Of a stretch of 64,000 nt of DNA, positions 1 to 10,808 are shown piece by piece; within the stretch, counting starts at the first letter, position 1, and every line of letters starts with the position of its first letter. A program made the position numbers and the translations under genes. The stretch comes from Lasiosphaeris hirsuta (lineage: Eukaryota > Ascomycota > Sordariomycetes > Sordariales > Lasiosphaeriaceae), in contig JAUKUA010000004.1 in NCBI GenBank assembly GCA_030549175.1, forward strand, positions 5,208,001-5,272,000, given 5' to 3'. Below the pieces are notes generated by a model. That model was given only the letters and a program-made list of their open reading frames with translations. It was not told the origin of the DNA and searched no databases.

Positions 1-544
1 TTGAAGGGGAGCAAACACGTTGAAAAACTAGAAGCAAATAGGCCAAATGGTTGGGTCCAAGGAAGCACCGTGGGGATGGAGATCTCCGCTTTGCCCCGCC
101 ATTCCGTGAAGAAAACCCACAGGCCTCCACACGCTTGGGCAGTTGCCTCTTCCGCGCCCAGACCTTCCAGACCGCAGTTGCGAGTTGGCTCCCAAATTAC
201 TTTACCTTCTGATTATGTTGCCTCCCAGCCGCTATTTCCCAATGCGAGACTGCTCGCCCAAAGCTGTTGGTTCAATAGGGGAAGGGGCAGAGCTCGATGT
301 GGACCTGCAGTCAAATTCTGTTTGCCACCGCTGGGCAGTGGCGTGATCTTTTCAGCTGAGTCACAGCAATCAACCCTAACCCTAGGGAAAGTCGTCAGAG
401 GTTGCCCAGAATGTCATGAAGCAGGAACGAGCTATCACTGAATCCGAAAACGAGAACCATCAACGAAAAAGAATACAATGCAACCTCTGGTCATTTTTCA
501 ACGTGGGGCTTCAAAGCTGTAAGTAGGTATGAGAAGGATGCCTC

Positions 545-697
545 CATGTGGACCTGGGAAAGGCCCCTCAAGTGTCAGAAAAGCCCCTTCAAGGTGGTAA
601 GGCCTTGTGAAATACCACAAAGGCATTTCCGGAGCTGCAAGATCTCCGTTTGGGTCTTTAAGGAAGTTATGTGCTAAAAACAAACCAAGATTGGATT
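545..697 (+). mobile_element. degraded MITE-like fragment (right half)
   Basis: The segment has the hallmarks of the MITE-like family described at 891-1124: repeated AAGGCC/GGAAAGGC-type words and a right end of the form AACAAACCAAGATTGGAT at about 680-697. The left terminal repeat is not recognisable, so this is a decayed partial copy. The assignment rests on resemblance to the two better copies in this window. Confidence 0.4.
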
Positions 698-890
698 TTA
701 GAAGATTGAGACGAAGGAAGTTCAGGGGAAAAGGGGCAAGCAGCCGAAAAGGGGTGATCAAAGTGCTCTCGTGTAGCGGAGTTTCGCAGCTACATCTGGT
801 TGGCCCGGGCTTGAAGCAGAAATTTTTGAACTAGAGGCTCTTTCAGGCCGGACTTGAATCGTTGTTAACCTAGAAACTTCTTGGAAGTCA

Positions 891-1124
891 CAATTCAACA
901 CTGGTTTCTTTGCTAGCATGTGGCCTTTGGGAGAAGGTCCCAAGGGGATATTGAAGGCCGGGAAAGGCTTTCGAGCAGCAGAAACAGTAATTTTTCACAT
1001 TGAAAAAGGCATAATCGATATCTTACAAGGCCTTTTATTGTATGCGAAAGCTCTTTTGGGGCTTCAACGGGCTCACCTTCTGCAAGTGTTACGCGCTAAC
1101 AAACAACCCAGGGTTGGATGATTG
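891..1124 (+). mobile_element. MITE-like element, copy 1
   Basis: A ~234-nt non-coding element with terminal inverted repeats. The left end is CAATTCAACACTGGTTTCTT and the right end, reverse-complemented, starts CAATCATCCAACCCTGGGTT and continues into TGTTTGTTAGCGCG. The interior is a chain of AAAGGC/GGCCTTT words. A second copy (2400-2643) shares ends and interior, including GGAAAGGCTTTC followed by AGCAGCAGAAAC. It has no coding capacity, so it would be mobilised only in trans. The right flank is TA; the left flank CA is probably a decayed TA. Confidence 0.6.
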
Positions 1125-1536
1125 TACACTTACACTCCTCAATCTCACAGAACCTGGGGGCTATTCCGATCAAGCCTGCCATTGTGCCAGGTCTAGCACT
1201 TTTGGGAAGGCTCCAAGACGCTCCTCCCTTCAACCGCAGTCATGTTCCCATCCAGAAGGACTAGAATTGAGACAATTTCTGTTTTCCAGAACCCACTGAA
1301 GTGCATGCATTTTGCTATAGAGCATCCAAGCACCAGCTCATTGCTCCACATCCTGCATATGTATCCACGCTCGCTCCGAGTCTCCTACCAGTGTTGCAAC
1401 CCGACGCAGACATAATCGGCATTGGCAGGATTCCCAGCAGTCCAGTGTCTTTGCAGATTCAATTCGACAAAATGACGTTCCTCGAGCCGTTGCCGGTATG
1501 TTGTTGCTCGGCTCTCTCCCAATATGAATCCTCGGG

Positions 1537-2223
1537 ATGTTTAACACAACACTGACCCTATTTCCTATCTTCCAGCATTTCTTTCGCAACTACCCGCCAT
1601 ACCCGCCCAGTCATTCACCCAGCGGTCCGCCCAGAGGTGTTTACATCCCCGGCGCGGCCTTTCAAGTTCCCATCCCCGGAGCGGTCGCTCGAGTTCCCAT
1701 CCGAGTCCCCCACGGACCAGCTATCCCGACGACGCTCACCCCACTCTTCGGCACCACCCTGAGCGAGCGGATTTTAGGCATCCCTTACCATGGCCTTTCC
1801 GGGTTTTTGACCCTCCCGTCTTTCAGCTTCTGGAACTTCACCTACGGCGTCGCGGGGCTCGAGCTCGGTTACGTCGCTATCTCGAGAGCGCTCGCTGTTA
1901 CCTTGCCCTTTTCCAGTCCGCTCCGTCGCTGGCTGTACATCGACCCCGAGGGGCGATTCGGGGGTTCTCTCCGCGCGAGGGTCGTGGTATTTGGCACCCT
2001 CATGGCAATGGAAAGCCTGATAAAGTACTCAGCGCGCTGGTATCATTGTCACACGCCTGCCAATTTGTGCTCGCTCCCTTTCTTCCCCGTCTTTTCCGTG
2101 AATTGGGTCATATTGGTCACGGGACTTTCTCTGCTTGCGTTTTTCAAGTCAGAGTTTGACATCATCAGAAGAGCAACAATGGGTGCCCGATCATCACCTC
2201 TTCTGCCTCGGTTGGAATCGTAG
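1537..2223 (+). CDS. possible hypothetical ORF, 228 codons
   Basis: An open frame between two MITE-like copies. The translation starts MFNTTLTLFPIFQHFF and has a Pro-rich N-terminal third with a VPIPGA/VPIRVP imperfect repeat (residues ~38-60). Hydrophobic stretches follow at about 90-125 and 185-210, which could be membrane segments. I recognise no family. The frame stays open over a GC-rich stretch, so it may be a chance ORF or a gene remnant. No intron signals or convincing start context support it. Confidence 0.22.
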   Translation: MFNTTLTLFPIFQHFFRNYPPYPPSHSPSGPPRGVYIPGAAFQVPIPGAVARVPIRVPHGPAIPTTLTPLFGTTLSERILGIPYHGLSGFLTLPSFSFWNFTYGVAGLELGYVAISRALAVTLPFSSPLRRWLYIDPEGRFGGSLRARVVVFGTLMAMESLIKYSARWYHCHTPANLCSLPFFPVFSVNWVILVTGLSLLAFFKSEFDIIRRATMGARSSPLLPRLES

Positions 2224-2399
2224 GCATTTACTGGGAGGTCTTGCATGCCGGATTGGAGCGTCAAACTATGCAATGGGGGTCAAGGGAGTTCAGCAATATA
2301 GCCCATGAAGGATGGAGTCACGTCAGTGGGGGTCAGCGTTTTGAACAGCATTGTCGAGAACATTTGCAACGAAGGTAGAGGCTAGATTCATACAGCGTA

Positions 2400-2643
2400 C
2401 AATTCAACCCTGGTCCCCTGGAAAGGCTTTCAAGCAGCAGAAACGGCATTTCTCGCATTTACAAAGGTATATTTGGTATTTTAGAAGGCCTTTACTGTTT
2501 GGGAAAGGCCTTATCAAGTGCCAAAGACGCCTTTTCCTGTGCCAAAGATCCTTTTATTGTGCTACAAACGCCTTTCCATGGCTTCAGTACCTCTCTTGCT
2601 GGGAGTGACACGCGCCATTAACAAACAAACCAGGGCTGGATTG
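2400..2643 (+). mobile_element. MITE-like element, copy 2, TA target duplication
   Basis: A ~244-nt element. The left end CAATTCAACCCTGGTC is preceded by TA; the right end AACAAACAAACCAGGGCTGG ATTG is followed by TA, consistent with a TA target-site duplication of Tc1/mariner-like insertion. The left repeat has lost part of the TTTGTTNGTTAGCG segment present in the other copies. The interior is rich in AAAGGCCTTT words and aligns by eye with copy 1. Confidence 0.6.
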
Positions 2644-3983
2644 TATTGTTTGATCTCCATCTTGCCCTCGCCTCACTTGCTTGATTCGACCATATGGTGG
2701 CATTGTATCTGTGATTGGACCTGGTACGAGAGTGCATTTCCATTGAGGGGAAGCTGTGAGCCACTGGACCCCAAGCCTTTACATGATGCCGGGAAGACTT
2801 TATCACCCCACGCCCGTCACCTGCATCATCCCGTCTCGCTGCCAGTGACTCGAACCTCTCGGCAGATTCGGTCGAGCTAAAAGACGTAGTAGTAGCTAAT
2901 GCGGCCTTAGGTCTCGAGATGCAGCCCATACATGATTTATTGGTACACGTGGCATTGCCTTTTTTGCGCAAAATCGGACACCGGGAAAGGCGTGGCTGAT
3001 GTGCGGTGAAGGATGCTTTGACGCTAATTCCAAGCGGAGTGTTGCTGCGGCCTTGAGACATCAACCTGCTGATTTCGGCAGCGTGGTTTATGCAGGCTAT
3101 CTCCAACAGGAGGAGAAAATGGCGCTTTGACGGATTGAGAAAAGAGGAGATCTCAATATCCTAAGCGCTTGCTCCTGTTCAGATAATGGTCTATTTTCAG
3201 CTCGTCTGTTACATTGACCGGCCAAGCCAGTCTCTAGATATTTGATGGATGGCTGTCAATGCATTGTGGTCATAATTGTTACACAAGTTATCAGAAGTAC
3301 ACGCTCCGTCTATTGCTTGGTAAACTCTATAGTGGGTAAGGTACGGAAATGACAGCTCATGTTTCACAACTCAATTTCTACTAGACAGTAGACTTAGTAG
3401 CACGTCATCAGAACCTGCCCGCTAGTACTGACTGATAGCAAAGTTATGTACTCGGTGCAGTGTGGGTCTAATAGGCCAAGGCACCCAAGTTACTATGAAC
3501 GCCACGGCTTGGTGTCTCGCAGGACTTGTGTCATCTCCGATTTCTTATCAGCATGGCTCACCAGCGAGCTGGTAAAAAAACGCTGTGTTCCCACACCGGA
3601 GCCGACCCGTCTGACCCGCCCCAACCTACCCTTCCCAGTCCCGGCTTTTGGTGCTCCTCCAAAGAGCGGAAAGCACCCGAGCGCCGGCCCACGCGCTTCC
3701 CCCCTCGTGCTTCCCCCCCTACACCCATTTTGCACCCCTTCCCCGGCGAATCAAACACAGCGGGGGGCGACGCAGTGTAACCACAACGCTACGTTTTTAC
3801 CCAGTTGCCGGGTTGGCATCGGCTAGGGCAGTCCGAGCAACACAGGGAAAACATCACGGACACCGTCGAGTGTCTGTGAGACGCTTTTCGTTTATCGGGC
3901 CACCGCCACGCCCGAGCGCTCGCCTCGGCGATGGGGTGCCGCTCCAGGCTCGGGGGGGCACATCCGAGCACCGCGTTGCAGTG

Positions 3984-4031
3984 CGTGTGTGCGTTGCGTG
4001 CGTGCGTTGCTTGCGTGCGTTGCTTGCGTGC
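3984..4031 (+). repeat. 13-bp tandem repeat
   Basis: Two full copies of GCGTGCGTTGCTT (4000-4012, 4013-4025) with partial units on both sides. It is a simple local tandem repeat outside any supported gene. Confidence 0.8.
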
Positions 4032-5896
4032 AGCGCAGGGTTATGCGTTAGCAACACCAGGTAAAATGTTTTGCGCACGGTGGAGAGGCCGCTTCGCTAC
4101 CAGAAGGTGAAACTAGCAGGGCCTGCGGACTTGTTTTCAATCTGGGTAAAGCATTCTTTCTCGTTTGGCGATGAGGGGGACGCAAGCCACGGCGCTTCCA
4201 TCCTGTCGAGGACTGCGATGCTCACTGCGAGGTCGCAGAGTTGCAGCGGCGGACTAGCGGAAGGGAGCAGTGGCGATTGGGCGGAGGTGAAGAGTTGTCC
4301 GTAAAAGAAGCAAAGAGCAAAAGATCTGTGCAGCTAGGACCCCTTGGTGCTCTGGTTGAGGAATATGCGGGGGAGACGGGACGCGGGAGACACTCAGGCG
4401 GGCCGGGCGATTCATGTGAGTAACAGACGAATTAATCGTGGAAGGAGCGAATCAATGCCAGCCAGTTTGAGAACAGGCAGATCGGCACTTCGGGCAATTG
4501 CAAGAAACAGAACAGCAGGAGCAAGTCCAGACTCCAAATTAGCAGCACTTTTTGCGCTAATGCTGCTGGTGGTCTAATGCTTTGATCTGATCCTGCCCAT
4601 CAAGAGGCAGTGCGAGTCGTCGTTGTGTTGCATTGGGTGCTTCAGCACCCATCCTCTTTGGAATCCCTAGCAGCACCATATTGCAAAGCTATGGCTGCCA
4701 AAGTCAGCGCTTGCGAGTCGCTGTAACCATACCTACGACTCTCCCGCCGTACCCGGGCCACGCATTCCAGGAATTCTTGCGATGGGTATGCATCTATGAC
4801 CGGCGCCTGCTGAACAGAAAACAGGACAATGCCACTCTGCAGTGCGACCGCCTCCCCGACTGGCCCATCATGTTTGACTTGCAGGCTGTGTCTCTCCTGC
4901 AGCCGGCGGCGTCTTCTCCCAAGACGGTTAGGAAGCTGTCGAGAATGCTTCCCAACCGAGGGAAACAGGAAAGTCAGCCGCCACATGTCAGCGTTGCACT
5001 GGCTTCGACTATGAATACAGACTCGCACACTCGCACTAGGGGTCGAGACGCACTATGCGGCCTGCGACGACCTGATAGGCGGCAGGCCCGCCGCTCTCCG
5101 CAAGTCGTAAAAGCGCGGCAACCTCCGCGGCATCCCCTCGTGTGAGTGGCCGGCGCTAAGCAGAGGGTGCGGCAGCATATTGTCAGGATTAAACGGCTAT
5201 CTCACGACATCTCGGCAGGCACTGGGTAAAGAGGTGGCAATACATGTGTCTTGGTATCGAGTCAAATATTGGGACGACGCACTATTGGCCGGGTCTTGCA
5301 GGTGGGACCTGACCGAGTATACGCGGTAGTGTCTGTTGTGGTGTGGTGTGTGGCCGGCGTGGTGGGTATAACCGGGGGCGAGCACGTCTGGAACACGCAT
5401 CGCCAATGGCATGCGTATGCCTCTCGCCTCGGGCTGACTGCGATTCGTCAGGCTGACGTGCAGCATAGCGAACTCATGGAGAAGGATCTTAGCTTCTGAC
5501 GGGCTGCCGAAGGATTGCGGAAGAGCGGGAGCGGACCAGGTCTCTCGAAGCCCACCTCACTTACACGGGTCGGTGAGGATAAAGAGCCTGACACCCTTTC
5601 CCGTCTCGATAAAGGCCACCTTGGCGCTTCGTTTGCTTCCATATCCTCTGCTCGGCCATTTTCATGTCGACATTCTGCGGGTCTGGAGATCAATCGACCC
5701 TGTGTCACTTGCAGTCTCAGCCCTGAAACAACAGCCCACCAACCGGGCGCCAGAGCGTCAACGCATATCGCCATCACCACACCAGGCTAAAGGAACCCTT
5801 TCCCATCTTTTTCCTTCCATGGGTTGGTAAATCCAATCCCAGTGTCCCATCATTCTCACCCAACCCTTCCCCCCAACCACGTATACCTCCACCACC

Positions 5897-7372
5897 ATGC
5901 CCCCCATCCACCTTACCCACCCGGAGTACCCCTTTACCGCCCGCCTCGATAGCCTCCGGTCGACAGAATACCCCCACCTCGACGCCGCGGACCACGTCTA
6001 CCTCGACTACACAGGCGCCGGGCTCGCCTCGCGCTCGCAGCACCGCGCCCACGAGGCCCGCGTGGGCCACACCGTCTACGGCAACCCGCACAGCGTCAAC
6101 CCGACCTCGGAGGCCGCCACCGCCGCCGTCGAGGCCACCCGCGCCCGCATCCTCGCCCACTTCAACGCGTGCCCGGACGAGTACGCCGTCGTCTTCACCG
6201 CCAACGCCACCGGCGCCGCCCGCCTGGTCGGCGAGTCGTACCCCTTCCGCCGCGCCGGCCGTCTCGTCCTGACGGGCGACAACCATAACTCGATCAATGG
6301 CCTGCGCGAGTTCGCCAGGGCCGGAAAGGCGAGGACCGTCTATGTCCCCGCCAAGGCGCCTGATTTGAGGGTTGATGGAGCTGATGTGGTGGCTGCGTTG
6401 CCGCGCCGCAAGAGGCTACGGGACTTTTTGATGCCCGGGTGTGGGGCCAGCCCTGAGCACGATTCACGGCCGGGGCGGAACGGGCTGTTTGCGTATCCGG
6501 CGCAGAGCAATTTCAGTGGCGTGAGGCATCCGCTTGCATGGATCGAGATGGCGCAGGGACGGGGTTATGATGTCCTGTTGGATGCGGCGGCGTATCTGCC
6601 CACGGCCATGTTGGATCTGAGTGCTGTCAAGCCGGAGTTTGTGTGTGTGAGTTGGTATAAGTTGTTTGGCTACCCGACTGGGGTGGGGTGTCTGATTGCG
6701 AAGAGGGAGGCGTTGGATCGGTTGAAGAGGCCGTGGTTCTCCGGCGGGACGATTCAAGCTGTCTCAGTTGGCGCGCCGTGGCATCGTATGGTGAAGGGGG
6801 CCGAGGCGTTTGAGGATGGGACGCTGAATTTTCAGTCGATTCCGGATGTGCATGTTGGCTTGGATTGGTTGGCGACGGTGGGCATGCCGGTCATCGAGAC
6901 CAGGGTCAGGTGTCTCACTGGCTGGTTCCTCGACCGGTTAAAAGACATGCGGCACAGCGATGGGTCGCCCATGATCACCATCTACGGCCCGACCGACCTG
7001 AAGATGCGCGGGGGCACTGTGGCCTTCAACTTCCTCGATGCCACGGGCAAGGTGGTAGACGAGCGGCTCGTGGCTTTCGAGTCGGCCGCCGCCATGATCT
7101 CGCTGCGGACGGGGTGCTTCTGCAACCCGGGGGCGGGCGAGAGCGCCTTCAACGTCGATCCCAACATCCTTCGAAGCCTGCCCCGGGACAAGGCCATCAC
7201 CCTCGACGCCTTCATTGCCCGCCTCCGGCTCCCCTCGGCCGGCGCCATCCGGGTTTCCTTTGGGGTCGCCTCCAACACGAGAGACGTCGACAAGTTCTTT
7301 GGCTTTGCGGAGAAGACGTACAAGGACCGGGTGACTACGTCCATGGGCCTTCCGTTTCGGGACAGTTGCTAG
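5897..7372 (+). CDS. Moco sulfurase-like class V aminotransferase, stand-alone
   Basis: A single-exon gene of 491 residues. PLP-dependent class V aminotransferase/cysteine desulfurase fold of the molybdenum-cofactor sulfurase N-domain type. Visible motifs are YLDYTGAGL near residue 35, GNPHS (~63), TANATGA (~100), GDNHNS (~127), the probable PLP lysine K255 in SWYKLFGYPTG, and RTGCFCNPGA, whose C407/C409 correspond to the conserved region carrying the persulfide cysteine in Moco sulfurases. In that family sulfur is taken from cysteine and passed to the cofactor of xanthine dehydrogenase or aldehyde oxidase. The C-terminal MOSC domain of full-length Moco sulfurase (hxB type, about 800 residues) is absent: the protein stops soon after the aminotransferase domain, so substrate and acceptor are uncertain. 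The start is the first ATG after a CA/pyrimidine-rich leader (CACCACCATG). Confidence 0.88.
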   Translation: MPPIHLTHPEYPFTARLDSLRSTEYPHLDAADHVYLDYTGAGLASRSQHRAHEARVGHTVYGNPHSVNPTSEAATAAVEATRARILAHFNACPDEYAVVFTANATGAARLVGESYPFRRAGRLVLTGDNHNSINGLREFARAGKARTVYVPAKAPDLRVDGADVVAALPRRKRLRDFLMPGCGASPEHDSRPGRNGLFAYPAQSNFSGVRHPLAWIEMAQGRGYDVLLDAAAYLPTAMLDLSAVKPEFVCVSWYKLFGYPTGVGCLIAKREALDRLKRPWFSGGTIQAVSVGAPWHRMVKGAEAFEDGTLNFQSIPDVHVGLDWLATVGMPVIETRVRCLTGWFLDRLKDMRHSDGSPMITIYGPTDLKMRGGTVAFNFLDATGKVVDERLVAFESAAAMISLRTGCFCNPGAGESAFNVDPNILRSLPRDKAITLDAFIARLRLPSAGAIRVSFGVASNTRDVDKFFGFAEKTYKDRVTTSMGLPFRDSC

Positions 7373-7880
7373 TTCTTTGGTGTTTGGAGGGCTTGAGGAG
7401 TTGAAAACTGTGGTTCGGCAAACGATACCTTGGGCGGGGTTCTGAATTATTGATACGGTGTTAGGGGTTTGAAATGATCATGACAGCTCCATGCCTGGAG
7501 ATTTTCCTTTGTTGTTTCTTTTGTCACTTCATCTTACTCGTTTCAACAATTTGGGGAGTAAGCAACGGGTCGGGTGGTATTGCCAATTTACATTAGTTTA
7601 CATCAAATTATCAGTTAATACTTGAATGGGCGTCTCTTCGGTGCCGTCTCTAGGTTCCTTGTATGTCGTCAGTGGTTCGTATCTTGTATCAGCGTTGTTC
7701 GTAATAATTACAAGGACAGGGTGACTACGTCCCCGCCACTCCTAAATCGACGAGCATCCACTTTGCGGGTGTTCGTGTCGGCGTGCCCCTCTCCTGTCTC
7801 GGTGATAGAAACGTCTTTGCGTCGATGCTCCGAAGGAGCCTGCAAGTAAGAACTCCCAGCGGCTGAGGGGCTCCGTAATC
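7373..7880. other. intergenic, partial repeat of the upstream gene end
   Basis: No gene is seen. Positions 7709-7732 repeat 23 of 24 bases of the 3' coding part of the preceding gene (7319-7342, TACAAGGACCGGGTGACTAC and onward). The rest is presumably the 3' UTR of that gene and the downstream flank of the HET pseudogene. Confidence 0.6.
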
Positions 7881-7883
7881 CCT

Positions 7884-9653
7884 TCATCCATCCTGATCTG
7901 ATATCTCCCCACCGACAGACACAAGTTGTTCCTGTTTCCACAATGCGATAGCTCTCTTCCCCCGCTCAGCATCTGGTCCTTCCGGATGAAGGAAGAAATC
8001 GACAACATCGAACGATTCACATTTCGAATCATCCAGTTTCTTTCTCTCGACTCGGATGCAGATGGTGGCATAGCCATCGGTTTCCAAAACCCAAGAATCG
8101 CAAGGAATTGCCATGGTACGTGGTCGACTGAGCGATGGTTCTGCGAGAGGTTCCACAACATACTTCCCAGAGCTTCTCTCTTTTTGTAACAGCCTCGCGA
8201 AACGTGATGGGGTAAACATCTAGTACTAACGACCCCGGCGATCCCAGCTCCCCAGCTAATCTCCTGAATTTGACGGCGAGGCCTTTGTTTGGGGCGAGTT
8301 TGTAGTTATAACTAAAATACTCGGTGTCAACCGTATTTCCTGTGAGGCGGAGAATGTCGCAATTTCCGCATGCCGTTCTGCTCCATGTCGGGATGCCGTC
8401 GATAGGAGGGCCGTATATCAATTCTGGGCTTAACTTAATCTGGTGCCGTCGGCATATTATGTCGCGATCACGCAGCTGTAGGCCGGCTTCCTTCATGACG
8501 TGGTGCTTTCGAACCATGGTTTTGAAGAATACTACCTTGACTGGCATATTCAGCTGAAACCATTCTGGTGTTTGTCCGACGTATCCGTCACCCCTCTCCC
8601 GCAGTGCCAGACCGACTAGACTTCCGCCTAAACCCCTGATGTTGCAAATTAAGACGGCAACATATGCAATCACTGGCAGGGCAAGAGCAGGCCGGTCAAT
8701 ATGCATGGTTGAAGAAGAATGGTAAACTTTTACCAACCCAATCAGCACTCCGCCACTGACTAGCACTGGTGGGGTGGGTACGGCGAAGCTCATGGGAAAA
8801 TCGGTGGCAAGACTCGACCTCGCCCGAGCGCTGGAACTGCTCGGGCCCGTCTGTAAACAGTCCGAAGAGAGGTTGCCGGTTTGCGGGAGACTCCCACGGG
8901 ATGGGCTCCAGGCCGAATAGCTGGTCTTCTGTGACAACACTAGACGGCCGCTCCACTGGGGTGCCCTATGCGAACAATGACTGGTCATGTGTCTTGAGCA
9001 TGATGGCCTCTTGCAGTCGCTGGAACGCCTTGCGCCCCTCGCCGTAAAATGAGGGGAAGGTTGACGTCGAAGATGCCGAGGAGGCAGTAGGCCTCGTCCT
9101 CAACTCGAGATGTACTGCATCGTGATGCTCACGACATCCTCCGCGCCACGCTGTTGGTTTCGAGGTCCCCGCCAGTTAGTATGTGGGAGTCAATGCCGGT
9201 GACGCCGGAGATGAAAGGGGTCATATTATCTTTGGAGTCCATAAACTCCCAAGTGGACGAGTAGAACCGGACATTAGTCGGCGCTGCTCGTCTTGTCAAT
9301 GCAGCATCTATGAACGCATCGCGGTCAAGTCTCAAAGAATCAAGGGGCGAATGGGGTTACGGGTGGGAAAGAAATACGAACGTGTCGATCCAAATCCACT
9401 CGAAACCATCGCGATCCGCCTGAGCCCGAAAATTCGACATCTTCAGGAATCCTTCACGAATCCCGTCTTGTGGGCAATGCCAACGGTTCCGCGGTTCTCC
9501 CACTCCCGGAAGCTGACTTCCTGGCCCGATTCCCATGTGTGCGAGAGGACCGCATACTCGGGGATGTCGCCGTCCGAGAAGAAATCATGCATCAAGCCAC
9601 TCTTAACATTCAGGAGGCTCCCGAATTCTGGCGCCGGACTGCATGAATAACGT
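7884..9653 (-). pseudogene. HET-domain gene, broken
   Basis: Remnant of a heterokaryon-incompatibility (HET) gene. Reading down the minus strand from 9653: LLNVKSGLMHDF, then DIPEYAVLSHTWESGQEV (classic N-terminal HET block), then GFEWIWIDTF. About 100 residues that normally follow are missing. Next come FYSSTWEFMDSK, TGIDSHILTGG, SVARRMS and EDEAYCLLGIFDVNLPL. Just after that an extra T at about 9053 (CTCATTTTACGG for expected CTCATTTACGG) shifts the frame out of YGEG-KAFQRLQEAIMLKTHDQSLFA, which itself runs into a stop. A long downstream frame (8029-8956) carries the typical C-terminal region (LFGLEPIPWESP, PPTLVSGGVLI-like). No ATG is left in frame at the N-terminus. Frameshifts, an internal deletion and stops show it is dead. 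Confidence 0.8.
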
Positions 9654-9971
9654 CAAATAGCACAGACCCATAATAATACCCTTCAACATTCAAGTTTCTC
9701 TCCTCGTTCATTCGCCATCTGCGAACAACTACCCCTTTTACTGGCCAAAGTACATCACACCCAGTATCCCAAAAATGCATGGCATAAAATCCACAATGAC
9801 GATGCATCAGAGTCACCCAGCCCAACCAATAGTCCAAAACCATACGAAGACCCCGCTGAAAGCGGCTGCATCATTGAAAGATGTTTCTACAAATTGAACA
9901 CCCGGTATCAACCCTGAGCAATGGAAGACGCCCTTATTTCAACCTCAGCTTATCACACGTTCTTCAGGCGA

Positions 9972-10776
9972 CTACCTCACGAAACTGATGACATCCCCCA
10001 CCAAGCTCAACCCCCTCCACCACAAAGGCTGGCCGGCCTGACTCTCACCCTCTCCCGCAGGTGCTGCGTCATCCGGCCGCGGGGGACTACCGCTAGAGTT
10101 GTCAGTGTGCATCAGACCATCTTCGACCTTTCTTCTCTTTCTCTCTCTGCCATTCGTTGACTGGGCCCCATCATGCTTATCAAGGCTCGTGGGGGCTGAG
10201 GCTAAGGAGGGGGGCAATGGATGTGAGTGGTCATCGGTGACAGGACGGGATGTTTTGGCGAAGCTGCCCTCCGAACTCTGGCTGGTGGAAGACGGCCGGC
10301 CTGAGAACGATGTGCGGGTCTCTTTCAGGATACGATCGGTCCGCTCTCTAAGTTTCTGGAGCTTACGGCTCTCTAAGCGAGAGCCTCGGGACGCTAAGCC
10401 ATTGAGAAACTCCCAATCCTCTAGGAATGTAACTGGTAGCGACAACATCTGAGTGAAGGACTCGGCTTTGGTTGTGCTGCTCTGGGATTAGCGAAGCGGC
10501 GCGTTGGGTTGATACCATGGGAGTCTTGCGTATCGAGGCCTCCAAAACCGTATAGACCATCTGGTACAAATCTCTCAAAGGCAAAGGTAGCCAGTGACCG
10601 TGTAGTCACACAATCCTTGATCAGACCAACCAACTCCGATTGGCGCTCCGACGTGTGACAGAGGATTCCGGAGCTCTTGTGTCGGTACCTCTGGATGGCC
10701 CTGATTACGGCAGATGCCCGAGAGTCGAGACCGTGGAGGAATTCTTTCTGCAGAGCATTAGCCGAGTTAGCATAGT

Positions 10777-10808
<32 letters not shown>

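Larger units (their letters stand above)
1..5896. other. gene-poor left flank
   Basis: Apart from the MITE-like copies and the doubtful ORF at 1537-2223, I see no gene that can be supported here. The remaining open frames are short, overlap on both strands and lack recognisable domains. A GCGTGCGTTGCTT tandem repeat lies at about 3984-4031. The last ~100 bases before 5897 are pyrimidine/CA-rich, as expected for the leader of the following gene. Confidence 0.5.
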
